Source: Sinonovacula constricta (lineage: Eukaryota; Mollusca; Bivalvia; Cardiida; Solecurtidae). From it: a stretch of 64,000 nucleotides of DNA. The DNA is taken from contig CM017561.1 of the NCBI GenBank assembly GCA_007844125.1, positions 59,361,715 through 59,425,714 of the forward strand, given 5' to 3'. This document shows positions 11,850 to 23,930 of the stretch, piece after piece. Every line of letters begins with the position of its first letter. The first letter of the stretch is position 1. The notes under the pieces were generated by a model that saw nothing but the letters and a program-made list of their open reading frames with translations, did not search any database and was not told where the DNA came from. The translations under genes were made by a program, and so were the position numbers.

Positions 11850-13040
11850 AGGAATTAATTAAATATAATAGAACAGGGATAACACAACGGATTTTATAAA
11901 ACAATCATCTTTGTATAATTAATCTTTCGTGACTGACAATTGCCAATTAACAAGTCACTTCGTAAAATAGCTTAATGTGTCCTGTCATAAATGAAATTAT
12001 GCACTTATCATGTTTTAATAGCATGCGATTGAAAAAATAAATTTATATATTAATGTATTAAAATGTAGTTTGTTCTTGAAAATTTCTAAATGATGATCAG
12101 AAGTTTGCGAAAATGCGTTTTACACAGTACATTGAATATGTTTCAATTGATTAAGCGCTTCAGCCACCACATGCGATCGTGAAGTATAAGATTACCGTTT
12201 TCATTACCAGACTGTTAAATTCTAAATAGATATTAAATTGCTTCAAACCAAATAGAATAATTGAACTTGTTAAAAAACGCGTTCATATGGTACGTTATTC
12301 TACCAGCGATATTTCAGTGTAAAAACTGTGCGCAGACATACCATATACTAGTACATGGCGTGTAAGTCCAGCATCCGTTTGCAGTAGAAGTTCGCCGACT
12401 AACACTGCGAAATTATAACATATACATTTTTATAAATAATTTTAATCACTCTTCTACTCGTTAATATGAAGATATAACAATGTCAGCTGTGTTAGCACAT
12501 CTTCTAGGGAAAAAAAAACTTCACTTAAATCTGCTGAAATTCATCTATTGCCGTAGCCCTTACATATTTGTAACGATTTAGTAATGTTATTTGATTATAC
12601 ACGTGTTTCCTGCGTTACACGTGTATGTACTTTAAACAAACTTATTACATAGGATTATTAGTTTGAGGATACAATATAAAAGTTACGCAGATTTTGTTGT
12701 CGTTCCTTACAATACATGCAATACAAAGATATTTATGCTCGGTATATAAGAGAAGTTGAATTTATCTTAAATCGAAAAGTATTTAATGAATCTGTTTATA
12801 AATAAAAGAAGAATAAGCCACAAGTTACCAAAGCTTAAAAAAATTTCGTGACCTACATTATGTCTATATGATCATGATCAAGCACTTACACTAATTTATA
12901 TATTTTTCAATTATCATACATTTTATTCTCACACTTAGTTCAAAATAATTCAGAAACGTTTCTGCAGAAATTGAAGCACGATTCGAAAATCGACGGAATT
13001 TATTAATTTGCTCTTTATGTTAACAAAGAAATTAACCTAA
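11850..13040 (+). repeat. Tandem duplication copy B, left block
   Basis: Partner of 460-1915, about 11.4 kb downstream in the same orientation, with the same landmarks in the same order, from 'ggaattaattaa.at' near 11851 to 'ttaacaaagaaatta' near 13030. The offset falls from about 11.4 kb to 11.1 kb across the block, showing that many small deletions separate the copies. Confidence 0.7.
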
Positions 13041-13839
13041 AATGTCAATAAAACATTTGGATAGTTTACAAATACTTCAGTGACGTTTACGTTTCTTGTA
13101 TTGAGTCATTTACATACAGAAGCCTTCAATCACTAGAAAAGGCTTAATTTAAACTAGAAAAGCCATCTTCGAGTAACACCCATTAGTAACGATGTACATA
13201 AAAATACAACAACAGCCTATGTATGAATGGGATATGTGACAATCTTCTAACTATCATTTGGATTTTCAATACACAAAGTTGTAATTCCTATTGTTCATTT
13301 GCCAATTGAAAAACTGCATAAACCTTAGTATTTATTTATTTGCAGACTCATTTTCGTTTTCAGACGAATATCATTAATATTACATGTATCCAATTTGTGA
13401 GAAACACATCATAATTCAAAATTATTAAGACACAAATCACATATTCCCATATTCTCATGGCATTCACAAGTTACAGTAAGGAAATATAACAAAGCCCTTT
13501 GAGCATTGCAACATATAGCAATTTTTAACTGGCACAAGAAAAAGGTTTTCACATACAAGCCAAATTCAAAAGTCGCGAGGCAAATGTATAAACATTTTAT
13601 TGTATTTGTAGTTCCACAATGGCAACTAAATGTAACAACATTGACATTTTCTTTTCAGGGTTTAATTATAGTCTTAATGTTCATCTCAAACAGATTACCT
13701 TTATTTTCATTCTGGTCTTTTACTCACAATATGACTTCAAGTGTTTGTAATTAAAATAAATCTAAAAACGAACATTTTCATCTACAGTTTTCATCAACAA
13801 ATAACAAAATGCAATGTGCAAGTGCCAGTAGGCCATCAG
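13041..13839. other. Non-coding, with a DR1 copy
   Basis: This is copy B's short equivalent of the 4.2 kb found between the left and middle blocks in copy A. It contains a DR1 repeat copy at about 13478-13590. The 82-codon ORF at 13506-13754 overlaps that repeat, has a non-ATG start and shows no motif, so it is not called as a gene. Confidence 0.5.
13478..13590 (+). repeat. Dispersed repeat DR1, copy in duplication B
   Basis: Carries the family's left half: 'acaaagccctttgagcattg', 'caacatata' and 'tttcacatacaagccaaat'. Compare 42089-42180 ('acaaagtcctatgagccttg', 'ttcacatgcaagccaaatgt') and 23864-23930. The family's right half ('acagttaccgcc..ggaacggtca') is not visible here. Confidence 0.65.
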
Positions 13840-14990
13840 AGAAGATGCTATATAGCTGCTGCCAGTCCATAGTGTTCCTTTCATTCTATTCATTTGGAAT
13901 TGTGCGATATTAAACATAATAATATTTAAATATTTATAAACTGTAAGTTTTTTCGGTTATTAGAACGAGGAGGATTTACACCCGAAATTGTTATTACTAA
14001 ACTACATTCGAAATATTTATAGAATTTAATAACATGCAGAGTGATTTTTTCATCTCTGGCAATTTAACCAACTGCCGAACAATTTTTGATGGGGTTTTAT
14101 CTGACGTTATTTTCACACCACCACGTATGTTCGTTTGGTTGCACGGTATGTCTTTAAAAGAAACGGAGTATAACACATTTCTCGACATTATGGCTTGCTA
14201 GTTTCTTCTATGTTTCTTTGTATAATTTAAAGTGAAATCTAACGGCAGATGTTTTTTACTGAAATTTTATGCAAAACTGGACAATTTTAGCCTTCCAGGA
14301 AAAAACACTTCCCAGGGAATTTCATTTATTTATAGGATGGGCAGCTAAAGGACATGTTTCAGGGAAGTACACACGAAAAGACATAATGAAGCTCGCTGAA
14401 TATTGTCATAAACATGCATTTTCGGATTAGGTATATGACTTTTCAGACATAACTATGACTTCTACCATTCTAAGCCGCGCTGTGCAGTTCAAACATATTT
14501 TGATGTAGATATTTATTAAAAAGTCCCAAAATTCCTTTGGCAATAATCACGCTTTCTTATTAAGTTAATTACAGAGATGTGGCGTGCACTTTATAAATTT
14601 AGTGTATCATAAAAGGAAACCCTGCGGAGACTGCTTTCAGACGCTTATCTGAATTTGTCTGATGCTAATTCGTTTCTTGGCAAGGAATGCAATAAGAATA
14701 TTTTGAACATTTTTTTACTTCAATTAGCCTTACAATTAACATCAGTAAAGTCCGAAAAACTATACTTATTAGAAGAAGGTTTTTTCCAGAATTACATAGT
14801 GGCGACACAGCGATACATTACGGTAGTGGAAAGTCTCCCCCCCCCTAATCCCCATCCCCAAATATCTGGCAACGGCTCATAGCATGTTAGATTGAAGACC
14901 CGTATTTTCTTCGACCAGACGAGATGAGTAATTACATAATTTGTCTCACAGCATCACAAAGTTATTACAGTCTTGCAAATATTATGATAA
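13840..14990 (+). repeat. Tandem duplication copy B, middle block
   Basis: Partner of 6186-8430. It lacks both insertions found in copy A: the flanks of the 65-bp element are joined near 14395-14405, and the flanks of the LINE tail near 14600. Near 14465 it carries a stretch resembling the R2 repeat. A 63-codon ORF at 13997-14188 (- strand) is interrupted in the copy A counterpart, so it is not under shared coding constraint. Confidence 0.75.
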
Positions 14991-15850
14991 CTCTGCTAAT
15001 TGTATTCAACTTTTTGAAATGAGAACAAAATGATTCACAAGTAGCATATTAAAATCTGTATATACTACAAAACATTATTATAACTAACCTTTCTCAAAAC
15101 CAGTTATTCTTGAATATATATTTATTTACTACGTGGCTTTATTTCATTTTTAAGATTTGACAAGAAAAGGGGAGGGACTTACATAACTTTCAAGAAGTTT
15201 CAAGTTACAACCATACTGGAAATATTAATTAAAAATATCTTCTTAGTTTTTAATGCTTCACTTTATGTAACCCATGTAACCTTCTGGAATATATCATTGT
15301 GTATATAGCATTATTTAACTGCATTAAATGTTACCAAATACTTTCACATAACCGGCAGGGTAACACGAGGGTAACACGAGACCTAATTAATTGTGCATTT
15401 AGTTACCTCTTAGAAAGCATTTTAAAAATTATATGAATTTAGTGCATGCAATGTTGCCAGATGGTTTCATACAGAGGTTTAGTGACAAGAAAACTGAAAT
15501 TGTACAATCTGTTTACTCCTAGCATTCATTTCTGTATATAAAATAAGGATAAAACTGAATGAAATATTACCACAAAGTCTCATACCATAAATATCTTTAC
15601 ACAAGTCTACCTGAAAATATATCGAAAACGTACCGTTTACTAGGATAGTATATTAGTTTAACGACATTAGTTCTACAGGTATATAGAATCAAAAAGTCTG
15701 TATCATTTATTGTATATATTGGTTCTATTCTATTCTTTTCTTAAAAAGACCATTACAGCTATGTTAGTTGAAACAGTTTCAGTGATAGCCACATACGATA
15801 CAAAAATAATTATATTTACATTTACAATGAAGTAAATACAGGTCGTGTCA
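14991..15850. other. Non-coding, nothing recognised
   Basis: AT-rich with no ORF. The only small feature is a doubled 11-mer 'ggtaacacgag' near 15358-15380. Confidence 0.5.
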
Positions 15851-16102
15851 CTCGGTCCTGGTACCCCAATCGGTACCAGTCGTTAAAATAGTAGTGGTAA
15901 AGCTTCCTTGCTAACGCTCAATGAAATATAAGGGTAGTACCACAACTGGTTGGCCCGGTGGCAGAATAATGTGACTGGGTGTGGCATTATTTCATGTGTT
16001 CGCGGCATGCTGTACACAGTGAAAGCAGCACTATATCTGCTTCATGTGGACACCGTCTCCTGATAACTGAAATACTGATGGTGGAACGATAAACCCAATT
16101 AA
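15851..16102 (+). mobile_element. tRNA-derived SINE, head internally deleted
   Basis: The body and tail match the SINE copies at 20481-20793 (-) and 60916-61140 (+). Shared parts are 'gtcgttaaaat.gtagtggt', 'ccttgctaacgctcaa', 'aaatataagggtagt', 'ggttggcccggtg.cag', 'gcagcactatatctgcttca', 'gtggacaccgtctcc' and 'acgataaaccca'. The tRNA-like head starts 'cggtcctggta' but is cut from 'caatcggta' straight to 'ccagtcgttaaaa', removing the whole B box and part of the A box. This copy should therefore be unable to recruit Pol III through its internal promoter. Confidence 0.9.
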
Positions 16103-16354
16103 CATATCATCCACAGTGCCACTCGTGAATGCAGTTATAAGCTGCATATTACATGTAGTACGTTGGATTTACCCTATTAAACCAATTTTCAAGGTAAATA
16201 CACGATATGGTTTCTACTTAAATTTTAAGATAGAAACATGAGACGAATTAAAGCAAGCAGATGTGCGTCATATCTCTTATAGTTGATGTTTAAATGTACT
16301 AAACCACCCGTTGTTTGTTTCAGAGACTGAAGAACAACAAAAATACATATTAAG

Positions 16355-16470
16355 GGCCTATGACAATTGCAACATACATTTTAATAAATAACAAACAACA
16401 ACACTGGAAACGAGACATTACACAAAAAGAACAAAAATAACCGTCACTGCCTTATAACAGCCAGTGTTGC
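16355..16470 (+). repeat. Dispersed repeat DR1, copy with both halves
   Basis: Shows the left signature 'cctatgacaattgcaacata' and the right signature 'acgagacattacac.aaaaagaa' followed by 'accgtcactgcctta'. The right part matches the reverse complement of 27540-27640 very closely, which is what ties the family's two halves together. Confidence 0.65.
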
Positions 16471-17339
16471 CCTAATCGGTCTTAAGAACTCTAATATCAT
16501 GAGTTCTTGATAGAGTTTTTAAGACGAATGTGTAATATATGTTCATACAAATCTCGGCAACGAAATAAGTTCCTTAATGAAAATAAGATTAAATAAGTCC
16601 AATCTTCGGGGTAAAATTAATAAATAAATAAAATAAAAACAGAGGATTTTATGTTATTCATTTTAAGGCAAATTAACATTAAATCCCCTAACAAGTCACC
16701 GGCTCCTTATTGTGGATGCATATGGTGTTAAGTAGGTCTTATGGCGTAAAACCAATCCCGCCTTCAATAAGGCGTTGTTCAATTATTAACCGAGTTTCTC
16801 TAATGCTAATGCAATAAATGTCCTACTGCTGCAATCCACGGGACTGATTTCAGATGTTTCTGTTTGTGTCACCTTGTAATAATACTGTCTGGATATTTAC
16901 TTGAATTTTATTTTATCCGCAAACATAGCAGTCATATGGATGTGTGATTTAAAACTAGTCTGGAAATATATATACAGCCAAATAAATATAATGTGAAATA
17001 TCCCCAAAATATTTACAGATATTTACAAAAAATTGTCAATATCACTAATTTGTCCCTATTATAGTAGTATTGTTGTAGAATCAATTACGCAAGCTACTTA
17101 TTATCTAAAATACTTAAATTATAAAATACACGAGGCTTTACCAAATATGTAAAATATTAATAAAAAATATTTTCAATTGGACTGGTATGATGGAATATTA
17201 ATTTTGTGCTGTATTTGCTTGTTGATGGTTAATTGGAATTAAAGCACCAATGTCCGATTGACGTGAAAAGCAAACACACCTTTACATGAACACATATTAA
17301 GTGCACGGAGAAATCCGTAAAGGCTGCAAAAGAAATGTT
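16471..17339. other. Non-coding, nothing recognised
   Basis: AT-rich sequence with no ORF, repeat match or RNA gene that I could support. Confidence 0.5.
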
Positions 17340-17900
17340 ACTGTATATAATATGGCAATGCACTTTTAAATATATTTGAAATTACAATTTGGAAAGTAAA
17401 ATTGGCAAGCACATAAAGGTTTTTCTGTCGAGGGAAAAAACGCGTAGACATTACATAATTATCAACACTTTACGCCTATGAGCGGTCAGTCTTCTAAATA
17501 CTAAATACTGAAAGTCACCGTTCACTCATATTATGCTTCACAAAAATATCCCGAACTAAGGTGTTTTTTCAGTTTAATCTTCTTTATAAAAAAAAAAAAA
17601 ATAAAATTAACCTTTTTCAAAACTCATCTAAACATTTCTTCAAGTCGTATTATTGATTTTAAATACGTCGGTAGGACTGTGGTCGTATTTTCAGGTAGCT
17701 ATTGCACTTTAATGTGGTAATTGAAGATTTCACAAAAAATAGCTTATGCATTAATTACGTTCTCTAAGTTTATATTGGGTTATGAAGACTTATTCTATCG
17801 AAGAGAAGAATCATCACACATCAATTTATTGTACATATAGTTTCTATGTTTATTCGCATGCACTCTCTTGTGGTGAACTTGACGCACACCCTGTAAGTTT
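17340..17900 (+). repeat. Tandem duplication copy B, right block
   Basis: Partner of 10300-10990. Examples: 'tatgcttcacaaaaatatcc', 'aaaactcatctaaaca', 'gtaggactgtggtcgtat'. A poly(A) stretch at about 17588-17600 is specific to this copy. Homology fades near 17900, taken as the right end of copy B. Confidence 0.65.
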
Positions 17901-20480
17901 AACTGGCCCCGTCAGTTCTCTGATAATGAAATTAAAAAACAACCGTTTGAATGTAGATTTCACCTTACTTAGTATAAAATGCATGGCCGATTTGCTATCC
18001 TTTCTTCGTATAAATGCATGACCTATATGCTATCCGTACTCTGTGTATAATGCATGACATATCTGTTATACTCACACTGTGTAAAATGCTTGATCCATGT
18101 GTTACTTTCATTATTATTTATAAAATTCCGAACTTAATTTGTATAACTCGCCACATATATTGATGTTTCTAAATTTAAAATTTTGTTGTAACATATCTGC
18201 AAAACCCGTTTGTATGCAAGGCACTAGTTCGCCGTTATATTATTGTATTGATCAATTTTCGTCATATTAAACCTAAACAGCTGAGGGATATATACTGTTT
18301 GTTTTGGCGTCTTCGCTGTATCGAGGCGCCCCTTCATGGAATACCTTCTAGTATGCCAATTTGCTGTCGTTGTAATTATTATGTCATTCGTAAATCCTCG
18401 ACCGTATCCAAACAAGTCTATTTCGTAGAAATGTCCTGGGTGTTGCCAGTGGTTACTATATGTTACAAATGTGTACCACTTCAATTCATATTACCAAGTA
18501 TAAAACGTACCGATTTTGGCAAGTTCTAACAACGTAGGTTAAAAGGTTAAACAGGTTTTATTCTCAACAGTTATCAGTGTCGAGCGAGGGTCTTAAGATT
18601 GGTATTTTTTTCAATACACCAAGTTTCTTCAAAGAGAACATGCGCTCTTCAAAGAACTGGTCAATACATTTAAACAAAATGTAAGATAAATATTGCAGCA
18701 TTATGTTATGCCCATGTGAGGGATATTTGATTTTATTTCAGGTCACTTTAAGAAAAAGTCCTCATCGGATGTCCCGCGTTGTCGTTCGTCAGATTTTGTC
18801 TATTTGACGTCCTTTAATGCTTTATATTAATGCTTTGTTGCACAACTATTTGCACAAGTTAGTTCTTTTTTGAGACACTCTTAAAAAATTGGCATATTAA
18901 AAATGTTAAAGATAATCACCTTATCTATAACCAAGGATTTTTACTGCATATTTTGCATTCATTTGGCAATACAATTGGTCAAATTTGGAATGCATGTAGA
19001 TATTGGTCAATTGTAAATGATCTATTGATTTTGGAAACTACAAAAGTATGTATGTATTATTTACATATTTACATATTATTTACATATTTACATTTCATTT
19101 AAAGCACATGTAGATATTAGATATGCATTATCCTTTTGATGATTAGTCGTCAAACGTTTCTTTTTACGGCTTACACTCATGTATACATGCTTGCTTGACT
19201 TTGTCGAAATAATGTGGAAACGCAACCAAGTTTTTTTATCCGATACGCAGTTATCTACCTTTTCTAAGTTAACAGAAGACATAGCATTGTCGGAAGCACG
19301 TTGTGGCGTCACACAATATCTTTACCAAATGCCCTCTTTCCAACGGTCGGTTTCAAAACTTAAATGGCAAGGTCAAACAAGTATTGCAACAAATTATCCT
19401 TTTCGAAAAAGTCACATTACAAAGGTATTTACATAAGCCAAATGAACAAGTTAAAAAAAATGAGGCGAAACCTTACATAAAATAGAGCAAAGATATCGGT
19501 TTCTGAGGTGCTAAAACACAGCTGTAATCTTGCACGTCCTGAAGGTTTTTTCAAATATAAGCAGTGAAGACAGCGAAACCATTTATAGTTCGAATGCCTT
19601 GAACAACTAATATTACAAAAATCCGATTACTGCATTATAATAACGGGCCGATCAGACGCGGAAGTGTGTAATTGATACGTTGAAAGTACGACAGAGAACA
19701 ATACTGGAGCTGTTTTACTACTTCCGTGTGTTTTATCTCACTTTTTTCTTTCATCAATATTCAATTGAATGGTTAATCCGACCGAATTCACAATAATTCT
19801 ACAACATTACTGTATGTTTTGAGAAATGTATTGCAGCGACACAATTTTGGTCATTATAACGACGTTAATGTCGACTCCACTCTGGGTAGAACAACATGCT
19901 AACTACAGATTTATCCAAAATATATTCAGTTTTATAATGAGTATTATTCTCTATTATAATGCGAAAAACATCATCACAGATCTTAACGAAGGCCGCAACG
20001 TCTTTCCTCCAGGGACACACTGGAAAATTTTCCAATGGTTTATGATGATAAACGTAATGTTAGCAAACGTTATTAAATTTAATAACGTGGATTCTATCTT
20101 AAAAGTATTAATATTTAAAAAAAAAGATAAACAGTTTTAATCACAAATATTTGTTTCGACTTAGGATTCATGTGTAAGAGCGATATATCCTAAATGGCAA
20201 TTAAAAGCTTTTAGATTTTCTAAAAATATCTGAATTGATGAGCTTTAATTGCGGCTTAATAGACACTTCTTATGAGCTTAACTGTAATGACACTTGCTCT
20301 GAGGCTATGTGTTGTGTCTGTACATTTTGTTAGAATTTTAAACGACGTTTATGTAATGCGGTTAGTTTAAAGGCAAAATGGAATATAATTTAAAATGAGA
20401 AACAAAACAAAACAATATCTGATCATTTTCACTGAGTTTCTTTAAACCTAAATAGTTATATGTTGTTGTTTGTTGGATTG
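17901..20480. other. Non-coding with unassigned ORFs
   Basis: No recognised gene. At 18224-18529 both strands are open (93 codons + and 86 codons -), which is usual in a slightly GC-richer stretch; the - ORF begins at TTG. At 19826-20140 an ATG-started 104-codon ORF encodes a hydrophobic, Lys-ending peptide with no known motif. A degenerate 'tttacatat' tandem lies at about 19050-19098. None of these has enough support for a gene call. Confidence 0.45.
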
Positions 20481-20793
20481 TTTATTTATTGGGTTTATCG
20501 TCCCACCAACAGTTTTTCAGTTATCTGGAGACGGTGTCCACTTGAAGCAGATATAGTGCTGCCTTCACTGTGCATAGCATGCCGTGAACACCTGGCATGA
20601 TACCACACCCAATAACATTATCCTGACACCGGGCAAACCAGTCGTGGAACTACCCTTATATTTGTTTGAGAGTTAGCAAGGGAGCTATACCACTACCATT
20701 TTTAACGACTTTGGTATGCCGCGGTCCGGGATCGAAACCGGGGCCTCCCGTACCTGGAGCCGACACTCTGCCGATTGCGCTACCAGGTCCGGT
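20481..20793 (-). mobile_element. Full-length tRNA-derived SINE
   Basis: Read on the - strand, it starts at 20792 with 'ccggacctggtagcgcaatc' (A box region). It continues to a B box, 'ggtttcgatcc' at 20727-20737, one base longer than the canonical 'ggttcgatcc'. Then come a ~230-bp body ('gctcccttgctaac', 'gggtagttccacgactgg', 'gtgttcacggcatgc', 'gcagcactatatctgcttca') and a tail 'gttggtgggacgataaaccc' followed by AAAT-type repeats. At about 313 bp it is the longest copy here and serves as the reference for the family. It is non-coding; the two short ORFs across it are chance. Confidence 0.93.
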
Positions 20794-21059
20794 TTATATG
20801 TTGTTGTTTTTGCGCCTCGAAATCCTTTGGTCTATACAAACCTATGGCACAAAATCAAACATTTTTTCACCTTTCTTTATTTCTTTCACTTTCGTGCAAT
20901 TTAACTGACACGTCAGCCATTATTTCAGGATTAAAATACTTAATTAAAACATAAGGTGTCCTTAAAGACCAGATTGAAATAAGCAAGGGAGCTTAACAAA
21001 CGATGGCTTGAAACAATTGAGACAACATGATTTGGCTAAATACATTAAAAGTAAATGTG

Positions 21060-21145
21060 GTAAATACATACTGAGCTGAAAAATCAAATAAAGAGAAAAT
21101 TAAAAACAACAGCAGCGGTCAACGCTTTAAAACGGTCAGTCAGCA
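21060..21145 (+). repeat. Dispersed repeat DR1, right half
   Basis: Carries 'aaaaacaacagcagcggtca' and then 'acgctttaaaacggtcagtc', close to the family's right end 'acagttaccgccttggaacg'. The left half is not seen here. Confidence 0.5.
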
Positions 21146-23047
21146 AGAGAAAAAAGAGAGATTGAACAAAAATATTGGTAGGACCTACCTTAATCATACC
21201 TACCTCATCTTAAAATGTAGATAAACTTAAGCAAAGCTATGATTAATATGAATGAAAACTAATATGATTAACAATACGAACAACATAATATGCGTATTAT
21301 TCCGGAATGTAAGCTCCTATGACGATATGGCCACTGTGGTAGCGTTGTCTTCCTCAAGTAACCCTCTTGACATTTAGTACACATATTTCCTAAGTGAAAA
21401 TGATAGTTTGGCATATATATCTGAGCTGAGATGAAAAAGGTATCTAGAACATGGAGGCATCTTTTCCGTTTTCACAGCCAAACAGCATAAATGTATCATA
21501 TGAATCATGTAAAAGATACTGCTCTAATTTTTAAAACAATGCGTTCGTACTTTTTTTTAATTTTAGATTTTCCAGAAAAAAATGTATTTAGAGAAAGATT
21601 GTAAGAAAATGCTTTTTTGGTAATGTCATAACATATTAAATACCTGCTCCATTGTTTCAACAAAATTGTTTTATAACCCTTTTATTATTATTCATAATCA
21701 CAAGTAGCTTTGTTTCAAAAATAATTTAATCCTGTGCATTTTGATACTTTAACATATCGTTGTAAAATCGTTGTTAAAACAAGCCGTTATTTATTAATGT
21801 TAATCAGTGTCTGATCATAAATTAGAAATATACTATACACCACGATCATAGGATTTAATAGAATCCACAGCGTACCAGTGATGCACCTATAATACGTATT
21901 TATAATATTGTTTAATGTTAAGTAAATACATTCCTAAGCCGATTATAGGTAATTGACGTGTACCGTATTTAAAATGGATCTGTCAACATAATATTACGTG
22001 CAAGATTCTTATATTGTCTTGTGTTTAAGTATATTATTGTCTAAATATGGTTGAAATAGATCGCAAGAACGTTAAAAGTACACATTTGCACAACAACAAT
22101 CGTAATTTAAATTGTAATATTTATTGACATTGATGCACTGATAAAGTCAACATATCGTGAATTTTCTTGTGATAACCTTAAGCTGTACTTTAATAAGAAA
22201 ACTTACAAAACAAACATTAATATAAAATATACCGAACTTAAGATGATAAGATCATAAAGATGACATCGGGTTTACTTTGACGATGACAGCACTTGGATGG
22301 TCTTGAATTTAAATAAATATCGATAAAATTATGATTTATATTTGGTCTTCACCACAGAACACCGATTTTGATGTTGAAAAGGGCTGAGGGGTTAAGGAAA
22401 TATGAACACTTTCAAGAAATTCCCAATTTCTCCATCGGAGAGGTATTTTCTTAGCACATGCAGTACTCTGATCGCTGCGGGTACTCTCGAATTAGACACG
22501 AACTTTTCTGTCGATTCGTAATTGGAAATATTCTCCTGGTTTGAGGCATAAAGTTCAATCACGCTATGTTAGAGCAGGAACATGTTTTAAGGAAAACTAA
22601 TAATAGTTTCCTAACTATTCTGCTGACTTATTTTGATGCGTTGAATGTGTGTGATTGTTTACGTGATGCAAAAAGAAAACGTCACAATATGATGAATGTT
22701 ATTTAAAAGCAGATGAAATGGAAACCAATATCTGGTGACTTCACTTTTTTAACATATTAATGAAACTCTTGATATGTATGCCATATACCACCTATACATA
22801 TCATAAATAGGTTTAATCCACCATGATGCATATGCATCAACTATGCTATTTACAGAATTAACAAAGATGTGACTCGCACAACTTCCAACAAACGCTAATA
22901 TATTGTTTTTACAATAGAATACGGAAGATGTATAACTTATAATCGCTCACTGACAAAATAATAAAAAATTGGCAATGTTGTTCTTTATGTTCAATTATTT
23001 TTAGAACTATCAACCGCTCCTTAAATATCTGAATAAATAAATAATAC

Positions 23048-23081
23048 AAAATAAATAAATAAATAAATAAATAAATAAATA
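23048..23081 (+). repeat. (AAAT)n microsatellite
   Basis: About eight uninterrupted AAAT units, preceded by a few degenerate ones from about 23031. Confidence 0.9.
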
Positions 23082-23416
23082 GGTATCAAATGTAAATACT
23101 AACAAACTGAATAAAAGTACTACTGAAGTTCAGTCCTCTTTAAATGATATCTCAAGTTTAACAACAGTTCTTTTTCATTATAATTGTTCTTTTGTAAAGC
23201 CAAGAAATTTTTATCTACATAGCAGATTATTTTAAAGATAATTCTTTCCTTTACAATAAAATTAAACTGAGCTAAAAATAGGCTTCGCTACTAAAATACT
23301 AAACATGTTTCGTGTTACCAAGAACATTTTCTGTATAAACAATGCCTACATCTACCATCTAATGATTCCATCCGGCTTATATCCGGCAACTGTTATGTAT
23401 TGTTATAATGAAATTA

Positions 23417-23534
23417 CTGAAAGAAAATATGAGCATTGGAACATATATCAAACCCCGAAAAGCCACAGGAACATCAAAGCCAAATGTAAAAGTAAGAACA
23501 AATCTGTAAAACCAACAGTTACCGCATTGAAATG
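23417..23534 (+). repeat. Dispersed repeat DR1, copy with both halves
   Basis: Has 'tatgagcattggaacatata', then 'aaagccaaatgtaaaagtaa', and then 'aaccaacagttaccgcattg' in the family order. The 76-codon ORF at 23305-23535 runs through this repeat and is therefore not a gene. Confidence 0.65.
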
Positions 23535-23863
23535 ATGATTAAAAAAAAACATTACATACTGGGGTGTTTAAACAGGTTTTTATAGAACTCAAACTTAGCA
23601 CTACATGAGAGGTTTCTCAAATGCAAGCAGTAAGACTTTATATGAGAGAGAATTAGTATTTATATTAGAAAAAACTACATACAGTTGTTGATTTTAAGTG
23701 AAATTAATTTTTGACTCAAGAAAAGGAAATGATCAAGGAAGTGTAAATTGTTGTAGCATCATGTTGGAATGCCTGTGGAATTAATAAAAGAACAACACAG
23801 TTTAATTGCACGGGGAGATTATTTACAACCGCCAGACTGCACAGGTAATATTGTTATATTAAT

Positions 23864-23930
23864 GAATAAGAATATATGATAAAAGTCCTATGAGCATTGC
23901 AACATATACCAAATAATTGTCGTATTTCAC
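23864..23930 (+). repeat. Dispersed repeat DR1, left half
   Basis: Contains 'aaaagtcctatgagcattgc' and 'aacatataccaaataattg', the best-preserved left end of the family in this window. It lies only about 330 bp right of another DR1 copy. Confidence 0.6.

Noticed and set aside
13997..14188. 63-codon - strand ORF in duplication copy B
   Set aside because: The copy A counterpart has stops and shifts in this frame, so there is no sign of coding constraint.
18224..18529. Overlapping ORFs of 93 (+) and 86 (-) codons
   Set aside because: Both strands are open over the same stretch, the - frame starts at TTG, and neither shows a recognised domain.
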